Positions 55,601 to 64,000 of a stretch of DNA of 64,000 nucleotides are shown piece by piece. The notes under the pieces are model-generated. The model saw only the letters and a program-made list of their open reading frames with translations. It searched no databases and was not told the DNA's origin. Both the position numbers and the translations under genes were made by a program. The DNA is from Axinella damicornis (lineage: Eukaryota > Porifera > Demospongiae > Axinellida > Axinellidae). The stretch's first letter is position 1. Every line of letters starts with the position of its first letter. The DNA lies in the NCBI GenBank assembly GCA_963931865.1, contig OZ007505.1, forward strand, positions 4,534,824 to 4,598,823. The letters run 5' to 3'.

Positions 55601-56747
55601 ACACGCCCATTGTTATTCAGAAAAGCGACGAGGCAGCTGCCTCCTCTGCCTCAATGCTAGCCACGCCCATGATACCGTAGCCACAGCTGCATACAAGCCC
55701 TAGCTGAGATCGCAGCCTAGCAGGGGTCTCTGTAAAAGCTGGACTCTGGACTGGACCATGGACTGGACTGTGGACTGGACTGGACTATGGACTGGACTGG
55801 ACTGACCAAAACAGCTGTATACAGACAGCAAACGTCACCAAAGCTATGAAGCTCTGTCTCAAGCTGCTTCCTAGCCTGTTGCAGCATCAGCTCCTCGATT
55901 TCCGAGAGGTCAAAGGTCACGTGCATATTTAATAAGCTTCAACAATGGGCTCAAACTGCAGTCATGGATAACATGGGAATATTCCTTCTGGTTCTATACT
56001 TCACGAAAGGCTGGAGTTTGGTAATAACCGCTCTTCTAATGCTTCCAGCAGGCAGAGCATCGTAACTGGAAGAGTTTGATGGTGGTTCTTTCCAACAAAC
56101 GTGTGTGACCTCCATAAGAAACAGTCGATACAAGTCATGGATGCTCAAAGCCGGTGCAGAACCCACAAGAATTCAGCCATAGCCACTTTTGCTGAAGCTT
56201 AATAAATATGCACGTGACCTTTGACCTCTCGGAAATCAAGGAGATGATGCTGCAACAGGCTAGGAAGCAGCTTGAGACAGAGCTGGAGACGACCCTTCAT
56301 AGCTTTGGTGACGTTTACTGTCTGTATACAGCTGTTTTGGTCAGTCCAGTCCAGTCCATAGTCCAGTCCAGTCCACAGTCCAGTCCAGAGTCCAGCTTTT
56401 ACAGAGACCCGCCTAGCAGACAGATTATTTGCCTCATGCTAAGGCGCTCGACTACAAGGTAGATACAGTACTATGCTGTGACAGGTGACATAAAATTCTA
56501 TGACATACACTGTAGGATAACATTTGTGACCAGCTGAGCGAAAATCCAATAATTCGTGAAATTCGCACGAAATTTAAGCGCTATACAGTATATGTCATGA
56601 CTATTGTGCCATCCCTATTGTGTATACATTTGGATGTACATGTATGTCATATTGTACCTGTTGCCTGGCCTTGAGGTTGATCTGTGCTAGCTCCTTCCAT
56701 CCTACTACCACGTCTTTACCTCCCACCCCTTTGACTCTCTCCGCCAT
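52659..56747 (-). CDS. GATAD2: GATAD2/p66 transcriptional repressor subunit of NuRD
   Basis: Three coding exons in coding order: 56747-56658, 55128-55025 and 54603-52659 (TAA). 2139 nt, 712 aa. Landmarks of p66: SDVIVLSDEDSPTSP near 54580-54535; the CR1 helix LRELLQQEEQKLTMLKQIR (about 54454-54395) that in relatives pairs with MBD2/3; and one GATA-type zinc finger with CNQC, W and CEAC (about 53462-53380), followed by a Lys/Glu-rich helix. RRSFQKQMEKRI and a conserved aromatic block precede the finger. NuRD deacetylates and remodels chromatin in the nucleus. The intron 55024-54604 starts GC (AGGCAAGT) and fits phase 2 exactly. The first exon is preceded by an acceptor-like CCTCCCTCCAG, so an upstream untranslated exon is likely; its link to this gene rests on phase only. 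Confidence 0.88.
54715..54952. repeat. 57/60-bp tandem repeat in GATAD2 intron 2
   Basis: Four units of the type AGGATGCAAAGTAACCCCCA, two of 60 bp and two of 57 bp (lacking ATC). Because both lengths are multiples of 3, the minus strand stays open through the array and into the last exon. Confidence 0.9.
55296..55671. mobile_element. GGGCGTAGCTAG MITE, copy 2
   Basis: It starts CAGGGGCGTAGCTAGGATTT and ends GCTAGCCACGCCCATG; inverted relative to 43617-43985. Flanks ATACTG and ATACCG may be a diverged 6-bp duplication. It lies in GATAD2 intron 1. Confidence 0.85.
55722..56412. repeat. Large inverted repeat, ~220-bp arms
   Basis: The left arm (about 55722-55942) starts GGGTCTCTGTAAAAGCTGGA; the right arm (about 56187-56412) ends TCCAGCTTTTACAGAGACCC. 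Shared inner landmarks are the TGGACTGGAC minisatellite, GACCAAAACAGCTGTATACA, CTGCTTCCTAGCCTGTTGCA and GGTCAAAGGTCACGTGCATA, all reverse-complemented on the right. The spacer is about 245 bp. Each arm carries an open frame reading outward from ATG (MHVTFDLSEI..LQQARKQL). Confidence 0.9.
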
Positions 56748-56764
56748 GGCTGGAGGGAGGAGGG

Positions 56765-56771
56765 TATGTGT

Positions 56772-56819
<48 letters not shown>

Positions 56820-56840
56820 GTGTGTGCGTGCGTGCGTGTA
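56765..56840. repeat. (GT)n beside the GATAD2 first-exon acceptor
   Basis: GT with GC variants on the plus strand, i.e. CA on the GATAD2 sense strand, directly before the CCTCCTCCCTCCAG acceptor at 56750. Confidence 0.95.
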
Positions 56841-56849
56841 CATGGTGTG

Positions 56850-57177
56850 TATATGTGAGTATGTTGAACTTACATTATCGGTGGATACAAATCATGTGTC
56901 TACACTACGATCAATGGTGTACAAGTGAAAGCAGCCGACGTGAGGGACTTTTGAAGCCTCGAGGGGAACTTGTGTTACATCACCAAAAACAATTCCCATG
57001 CAGTACATAACTATATACATCACTTTGGGAAGAAACCATGACATCACTCCAGCCACGCTCATGGGAACAAATCAAACAGCTCTGTTGCAATACAGCTGTC
57101 CCAACAATAACTGGTGCGTCGGCGCACTGTACCAGTACTCAACCGTAATTCCACAAGCCACCCATGATGAAGAGACA

Positions 57178-57218
<41 letters not shown>

Positions 57219-59143
57219 AGAGCCAAGATATGAATAACTTATTGCATTCTAATGACCACATCAAAGGATATTAGTCCAGGAAGGGGGAGCACCCTCGGTA
57301 ACCCCCTTTGGGGGAAACAATAAGCAAGCTCACTGGTCTATTATGCATTCTGAAATGTACATTGCCAGGACTTGGTTCAAAGATGTGAAACCTAGGATTG
57401 TGACCTGCATACTACTGAAATAGGAGTGGGGCTTAAACCCTAAAAGTGTTGCTAAAATACTTTCTTGAAGGCAAGGACCCACGCATGTGACTCTCGCGTG
57501 GAGAAATTGCATGCAAATTATAGTACGCACACTCATGCAAGCACAAAATATGTGAGTACTCGCGAGTGCACCTGTACTATAATCATCTCTGCCATCCGAG
57601 AGTTCTGAGGACATTCGGGGGCGGACATATCTCAATAACTCCCAAACCCCTGTTGCTGTGGTAATGAATGCTGGAATCCCAGGCAGCCAAAATGACCAAG
57701 CGGTATCCAGGGTGATGAAGCTTGATATGGCTTCAGCTAACTAGCCTAAGCTCATTCATTGTAATTGGCCTAGTTGCCAGCATGTGAACTACACATGCCA
57801 TCCTGGAGTGAATATCCACATACTGGCTCCAATAACAGGTCAAACAGGTTATGGAACCAGTTCAATACAGGGCCAAAACACTTAAGCAGCCAATCAAACT
57901 CTGCCAGGTAGGAAGATATAATGTGTAGCTTGTAAGGTCATGCTCCTAAACATCCCCAAAGGGCGAATCACGTGACAGTTACTTGTCACTCTGGATGGAT
58001 AGCTTCCGAAAAGGGAGGTTCTGCGTATTTGTTTTTTGGGTTACGAGGTACATGCACATCAAATACAAGTTGATTACTGTAAAGGTACCTTTGTGATCAG
58101 TACATTAGGGTGACCATTAAATGGATAGGGATCAAACGTTTGACATGACCAAGCAGGGACACATGTACGTACATACATACATACCAATCTTCACACATGC
58201 ACACACATACAAGTATTTATGGCCAGGGATCCCATTTTCCCTTGGAGGGGGGGGGGGGGGGGTCCCTCCTATTACTTATCCTTGAAGTGGTGATTGGATT
58301 ACTTGATGTGGTCATATCTTGGCTCTCCCAACCCCCTCCCGTCAACTTTGGGAGAAAACAGTGTAGCTCACAGATTTGGGCCAACTTTGACAAGAACAGG
58401 TACACTTTGCAAAGATTGGTAAACAGGAAAACTGAGTGGGATTAGGAGGAACCAACCTCCCCCTCTTCAATCTGTGAACTCCCACTAGCACAGAGGGGGA
58501 TGAGACCACAAGCCGTACACAACATTCCACTGCACAGAAACAACCAAAAGCCCCCTCCGTGCAGGTATTGACACCCACCAAACAAGGGGCATTTTCATTC
58601 GTCATGGTAACCTTTATTGACTCTCCCCTTCTCCCCCAGGGTAGGTTGTCGGTACTGCAGATGTATCAAACCACATCAAAGGTCTAAACTGGAGCCAGTG
58701 GGTGGCACTTGAAAGGTCTATGGTATGCAATATTGGACCAATTACTGGCTGGGTTACTGCATAGTCTCAATTTAAACCATGGCACCTAAACAGGAATTGA
58801 AGGCCTTCAAATTGCTACTTTTGGAGGCGAGCCTGAGCAAGTCCCATGTAGACATGAAGTATGTCAGCCGTGTCTGTGTGGGGCATGCTTCACCAACTCC
58901 TGTTTACATGTAGGCCTTCAATTCCTGTTTTAGTGGCTGTTTCAGTCACTAGGGCAGTGTTTCCTCCAAAGGGAGGTAGAGGGGTGCTCCCTCCCCCCTT
59001 TTTCCTGGCCAATTATCCTTTGATGTGGTCGTTGGAATGCGTCTTTGATCTGGTCAATTTTGTACTTTTTTTCACCCCCTTTCCTGTCAGTTTTGTGGGA
59101 AAAACTGGTAATGTGCAATCACAAAATTGTAATGTGGTGATGT

Positions 59144-59176
<33 letters not shown>

Positions 59177-59600
59177 TGCGTTACGTACTTGCATACATCC
59201 CCGCCTTGATACCCTGGATAGCAATAGCAAGTGGAGTGTAGAGGGAGCTTAGCAGAGAGCTTACTGGAGCATAGTAAGCATGTCCTGCCTATGGGGAGTG
59301 CTGTTTACACTGATTAACACGAGACAAGGTGTAGATTGCTACAAATAAAACCCAGATGGCTGGGACTGTTACAATAGTGAGTACAGCACCTAATCTCACA
59401 AGAGAGGAATATTAGGTGCTCTTGAGGAGGAAGTGTGGGGTAGTGCCATCAGCAGTAACACTTGCAAGGTACGTTGTGGTGCACAAGATCAACATGAAAC
59501 AGTCTGTTCACCATTCCGTGAGCCATTCATTCAATACCAAGTAGCTGCATTCATGACAGCTTCAAATGCACTGGTCATGCCAGTCTCCCATGGCCACCAA
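56850..59600. other. Intergenic stretch rich in small repeats
   Basis: It holds G runs at 57181-57217, 58248-58262 and 59144-59174. About 57240-57320 and 58962-59045 are inverted relatives (GACCACATCAAAGGATA / TATCCTTTGATGTGGTC, CTTTGGGGGAAACA / TTTCCTCCAAAGGG). A small hairpin element is at 58787-58933. No gene is seen. Confidence 0.6.
58787..58933. repeat. Small inverted-repeat element
   Basis: The left end AACAGGAATTGAAGGCCT and the right end AGGCCTTCAATTCCTGTT are exact reverse complements, about 110 bp apart. Confidence 0.75.
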
Positions 59601-59611
59601 ATATCGTCTTG

Positions 59612-59900
59612 GTACCAACCCTAATCAAGGCAGCGGTTGCTTCTAGTATCCCACCGTGAAAGACGGTCTGGGGTACAGCCTATCTCCATGCTCAGGTATG
59701 TACAACTATAGGCACAGGAAATGAACATAATAGTGAAATATTGATGTCTTGAGTGCAGCACTGACTACAGCTGTATGCACTTAGTCATTTTGAGGTTCAC
59801 CTAAATAATTAAATTCCACGGTGACAAGTAGGAGAGAGACCAGACGGTCTTTCATGGCAGGATACTAGAAGCGATCGCCATCTCGATTAGGGCTGGTACT
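59612..59900. mobile_element. MITE with ~60-bp inverted arms next to the STPR-B stop
   Basis: The left arm (GGTACCAACCCTAATCAAGG ... GCTTCTAGTATCCCACCGTG) is mirrored at about 59835-59900 (CACGGTGG-like CATGGCAGGATACTAGAAGC ... GATTAGGGCTGGTACTG) with scattered mismatches. It ends about 5 bases beyond the stop codon of STPR gene B. Confidence 0.65.
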
Positions 59901-59904
59901 GAGA

Positions 59905-60723
59905 CTACGATATATCCATGACACTGTTCACGTGACCTTTGATCCCTGTAATAGTCTGGCACACGAGAGCAAACTCAGACTCTCTGGCAGAACACAGTAT
60001 GCATGGGTACAAACTACCACCTGCTCACATACCCTCGTCAGACTCTTGGTCACTTCCCTTAATGTCAGAATCCACCAACTTGTGTTCCAGTTCGGATAGC
60101 TTGGAAATGTCAGTGAGGTCATCAACAGACGAACTTCTAATGCGGAGTCTGCACGACCTCTCACGAAGCTTAGTCAGCCTTTGCTCACGCCGCTCTGATG
60201 TTTCAAACAAACGTATCACACGTGCCCTCTCACGATTGGCAGCCAATCTCTTTTCACGTTGCTCCTCTGACTCGTTCTGGAGCCTCTGTCGCTGTCTCTC
60301 TCGCATATCTGCTAACCTCTTCTGCCGGTGTTTCTCTGACTCCTTTTTACGCACGTGATAAAGTCCTTTTGATTGACTTCCACCAGTTCTGTTGCGATGT
60401 GCAAGGCATCCTCTCTCATGTTGCACAGCACCATCTTGCCCCTTTGCTCGAGTTTTACGGATGCGTTTTCTTCCCATAGCAAGCCGTCTTCGAGCTCGTG
60501 CCTCAGGCCCATTCAAATCGGCAATGCGCTTCCTCTCCTGATCGATGGCTAGTCTCCGTTGGTACTCTTCAGAGTCACTAGCATGAACTACTTGCTCACC
60601 GTCTTGGCTGCCGGCAAGGTCCTGTAGATCAGGTTGATTCAGACAGCATTGTTGCATCTGTTCACAATGTGGCAGTCCACTCCGCAAACAGGAGTCCATC
60701 TCTCCATGCGTTCCTTGCTCCAT
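59905..60723 (-). CDS. STPR-repeat protein B
   Basis: Two exons: 60723-60033 and 59945-59905 (TAG), with an 87-bp GT-AG phase-1 intron; 732 nt, 243 aa. ATG at 60723 has a strong context (GCCGCCGATGG). The first 60 residues are Gln/Cys-rich. The rest is Arg/Glu-rich helix with 23-residue units of the form SEEQREKRLAANRERARVIR, partly degenerate in the middle, then an acidic Ser/Asp tail. This is the STPR (one-score-and-three-residue) repeat of silkworm FMBP-1, known to bind DNA. A nuclear DNA-binding role is inferred. It is a tandem paralogue of the gene at 62585-63347. Confidence 0.75.
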
Positions 60724-62584
60724 CGGCGGCAGATAATCCCGAGGTGCGTGTGACTGTGAGCACCAATAAACTTGTGACAATCACTCAAGTCAGGCAGGAA
60801 CTTAGATCTGGAATCAAGCATATTTTTGAAGTGGATGGATGCTGACCGTTAAGTTACTATGCTAGGTTTATTCCTGGTGGGTTAAAGAAGACAGTCGTCT
60901 CTACAGTTGAAGTATGTACAAGTGACCATTGACTGGAACAATACTAACCAGAACTGCTGACCACAACAATAGCATAATACTCCCCGTCACACACTATTAG
61001 GATAAGATGGGGTGGGGGGTGAGTGGAGGGGAGCGAGCGGGGAACAGTCATGTTTTTCCCCCAAACGATTACTGACACTCACTCCATAACTACCATTGGC
61101 CCACCATTTCCATCTCTAAATCTCCACAGGAGTTGTGATTAAACGAAACTCTCCACTCCCACACATATCACATAGTATACACACATAACACAAAGTACAC
61201 AAGCCTCAAATAGGCACACCCGCACGAAAGACCTCTGAATACACATACAGCTTAGAGTGTTTTTGCTTCCTGATCAACAATGGTTCATTCATGAACGATA
61301 GAAGACATCACAAGATATGCCAGAACTACATGTAGGAATCAACTCTCCCTCGACTCTCCACCCACCCACCCACATGAACAGAAACAGAGAATGTGTAACC
61401 TGTGAATTGCAGAACTAACAGTTTGTCAGACTCGGTCACAAGTAGAGTACAATAGTTGGTGTGTAAAGCTGCTGGTGGTACGTTACCAGAGAACCTTTGT
61501 ACTGCTGTTCTGAGTTCAAGGGAAATCGTGCATAATAGAGTCTCCTTCTTATCCCTCGACATTCCTTACATGGGAATGAGCACCACCAGGCTCTCTCTGC
61601 CCACCATGAATATCTAGCCCAAGTTACCCACATAGCCTCGTACCCAGGCGGGGAGGTGGGGCCTGGGTACGAGGCTAGTTACCCACAGTACATGGTGTAC
61701 AGAAAGCCTTGCTTCTACCACTTGCAGCAGCATAACAAAGGACACAAGACTTTTCTCTCTGTCCACCATGCCAAAGTACCCAGCATGGTACACAGTTTGC
61801 CTAGCACTACTAAGCTCTCCCATCGGCTTTGTGTCACAGCATACAAATATAGGTCATGATATTGTGGAGCTCAGAATGGACATAGATACCAATTACTGAC
61901 ACATGTATCAAGTGGCAATGGTACTCCCGCTAGCGCAACTCAACGGCATCATGCCCCAGCTCTCACTCTCAACACTGGGGTACATGCACAGAATCCACCA
62001 GCTCACACTTAGCCTTGTTCCTAAGCTGCTTGTAGGTGGCTAAGATAACAGCTCATTCCAATTAATGCACACATCTGCGATGTCACATACTGTCAACGAC
62101 AGTCAAAGCGACCCATGGCTGCCAATGAGAAGACGAAAGCACTCGCCTAGAATCACTGATTTCGTATAAGCATCTTTAACCCGGCACCTGCTGGTATACT
62201 TACTTTCTCTCCACGAATTACATGTAACTATTTACTCAGACCATCTTTTCCCCTACAGGAACGTGTACATGTACCAGCGAGGGTGGCGAGGAGTTTGAGA
62301 ACACTATTAGAGAATTTTAATGACCTAAACTGGATAGCCTATAAGTCAGGCTAATGAGGCACTCCCACACTGCCTTGTTAGGTAATTGGGAGGGGGTACG
62401 CACAAAGCCCATCGAGTGTGGGCTGTGAGAACATGCAATGGAGCTTGCCAAATAAAGTGAACCATACACGTACAAAAACTTTCCACAATGGAAAGAGTTT
62501 GGACATCCTGTGAATTCTCATTCACTGGTCCATATACACATAAAGTAGATCACCCAATAGCAGTATACACCCTGCTATACGTAC
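60724..62584. other. Gap between the two STPR genes
   Basis: It should hold the promoter of STPR-B and the 3' end of STPR-A. It contains the family B hairpin at 61633-61677 with 10-bp flanking repeats. No firm last exon of STPR-A could be chosen; a segment at 61411-61326 (minus) is phase-compatible but unsupported. Confidence 0.5.
61623..61687. mobile_element. 45-bp family B hairpin with 10-bp direct repeats
   Basis: TAGCCTCGTACCCAGGC and GCCTGGGTACGAGGCTA enclose an 11-bp loop (61633-61677). GTTACCCACA precedes (61623-61632) and follows (61678-61687) without mismatch. Confidence 0.85.
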
Positions 62585-63347
62585 CCTTATGCTCGGACTG
62601 TTGGATGTTCTCCTCGGTGTCTGAGCTCACCAACCCACTGTCCCCTGCTTCAGATTCTTCGGAATCCTCAAGTATATGCTGCTCTTGTGACTTGCTCATA
62701 TGAGACCTGCGCTTCCTCTCGCGATCTGTAGCCAGCCTCTTCTGGCGGTGTTCGGCTGTTTCATTTCGGAGTTGTTCCCGCTTCCTTGTACGGTCATTTG
62801 TCAGTCTGTACTGCCGTGCTTCTTCTGACTCGAACAGTCTAGTCTGACGTTTTTTCTCCCGCTCCAGCGACAGCCTCTGCTGCCGGTGCTCCTCCGTCTC
62901 ATTCTGAAGCATCCTTCTCTTTCTCTCACGACCAGACTGCAGTCTTTGCTGACGTTGCTCGTCTACTGCACGACCCCTCACCAACACCTGTTGGCATGCT
63001 TCGTCTGTTTCATTCTGGCTGAGTGTGCACTGAATCGCCAGTCGGTACTGCTGCATCTCTTCTGCCTGATGCAGTCGTGAACGACGTTTTCTCTCCCGGT
63101 CCATCATCCGCCTGTGCTGTCGTTGTTCCTCTGTCTCATTCCGAAGATACCTTCTTTTTCTCTCACGACACAACCATAATTTTCGCTGATGATCATCTGC
63201 TTCGTTCATCCAAGCACTATAGTCTGTTTCAGGATGTAGTTCCTTTGATTGGGTTCGGTGACTACTTTGTGTAGTTTCTCGGTCAACAGCTAGGAGTTGG
63301 ACTGGTAGTTCACCGGCATCCGTCTGTGTCTTCATTGCTTCTTCCAT
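62585..63347 (-). CDS. STPR-repeat protein A (3' end not resolved)
   Basis: Exon 63347-62585 opens at ATG (AAAGATGG) and encodes 254 residues before a strong donor (AAGG|GTACGT, phase 1). After a Thr/Gln-rich N-terminus of about 45 residues come 23-residue STPR units such as TEEHRQQRLSLEREKKRQTR and TAEHRQKRLATDRERKRRSH. About seven units are seen, with a disrupted stretch near 63050-62960. The tail is acidic (EDSEESEAGDSG). Clustered RERKRR motifs suit nuclear entry and DNA binding. The 3' exon was not found; if the donor is unused the frame runs 11 more codons to a stop at about 62550. Same family and orientation as gene B. Confidence 0.72.
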
Positions 63348-64000
63348 CTTTTGGTGGCCATTCCATAAATGGGTCCATTAGGTAACAGCACGTAATGTAC
63401 ACACACACATACCGTAAAATGAAACTATGTACTCCACATCATTCACAAGTCATATGATGGCAATTTTGTATCATTGCATGCTCCTTATCTATAGGTTAGG
63501 ACTAGAGTCTTGGAACCACACCCTTCGTACGAGAAGCAAGGAAGGGTCTGGTCTTGCCACATGCCTACATTTGAGTTGTCCACAGCTCACAGGTCAGAAT
63601 GCTGACCTGACAAATTAGAATTGCTGTTGCAAATGACGTCATGGAAATGGCAGGATTTCAGCGTTGCCAGCGAGTAGCTGGATATTGTAAATCGCTGGCT
63701 ATGCGTGTTACCCTCGAGTGTTTGACAAGAATTGAAGGGAGGAAAGAGCAAGTCAATAGTGATCGTATGCGTGGTATTGCCACTGACTGCTTATTACCCA
63801 CGCATAATTGCATTCCATAGGGACAACTTAAATGTAGGCAATGTGCCTAGACCCCTCCTCGTTCCCGTGCAGTGTCTGGTTTTGAGACTAGCCTGAGGTA
63901 TATATACCTTGCCAGTCTACACCACCCAACTTAGAAAATAATTTGGGGTCTTTTCACAGTCCCATTGGCAGCCAAACCTACTCTACTCCCAAACATTTGG
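63348..64000. other. 5' flank of STPR-A
   Basis: No coding segment is seen. A palindromic AGGTATATATACCT is at about 63897-63910. Confidence 0.5.

Noticed and set aside
61326..61411. Last exon of STPR gene A
   Set aside because: Phase-compatible acceptor and stop exist, but it lies 1.2 kb away, is partly low complexity and bears no likeness to the gene B tail. Several other segments fit equally well.

Overview
This is animal nuclear DNA, probably from an early-branching marine invertebrate and most likely a sponge. Reasons: spliced genes with short GT-AG introns; animal-specific proteins (a laminin alpha-like chain, the NuRD subunit p66/GATAD2, axonemal proteins, STPR-repeat proteins); dense CA/GT, poly-C/G and CCCT simple repeats; and many short inverted-repeat transposons. 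The species is an inference. Exon models were built by hand from conserved residues, splice dinucleotides and phase; in every model except the weak one at 18742-19154 the phases agree at all junctions.

Layout, left to right. 690-8386 (+): 3' part of an axonemal SAXO-like gene with a 50-unit 19-bp minisatellite in its long last intron. 9240-10100 (+): an intronless gene with 12-residue repeats and a glycine-zipper tail. 10101-13342: repeats only, including a complete non-autonomous hAT element. 13343-16683 (-): CIMAP1/ODF3, six exons, 254 aa. 16932-25114 (+): DAP3/mS29, the mitoribosomal GTPase, 13 exons, diverging from CIMAP1 across about 250 bp. 25533-51945 (+): a laminin alpha-like gene of 36 exons (1825 aa) with LN, coiled coil and five LG domains but no visible LE (EGF-like) repeats. 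52659-56747 (-): GATAD2/p66, converging on the laminin gene. 59905-60723 and 62585-63347 (-): two tandem paralogues with STPR 23-residue repeats.

The genes do not form one pathway. Two are axonemal (SAXO-like, CIMAP1), one is mitochondrial (DAP3), one is extracellular matrix (laminin) and three are probably nuclear (GATAD2, two STPR proteins). Introns and intergenic DNA are full of mobile elements: hAT-like, TTAA-flanked, TA-flanked and fold-back MITEs, a 5'-truncated non-LTR retrotransposon, and a family of tiny hairpins flanked by 9-10 bp direct repeats. Pyrimidine or CA microsatellites often lie directly against 3' splice sites.
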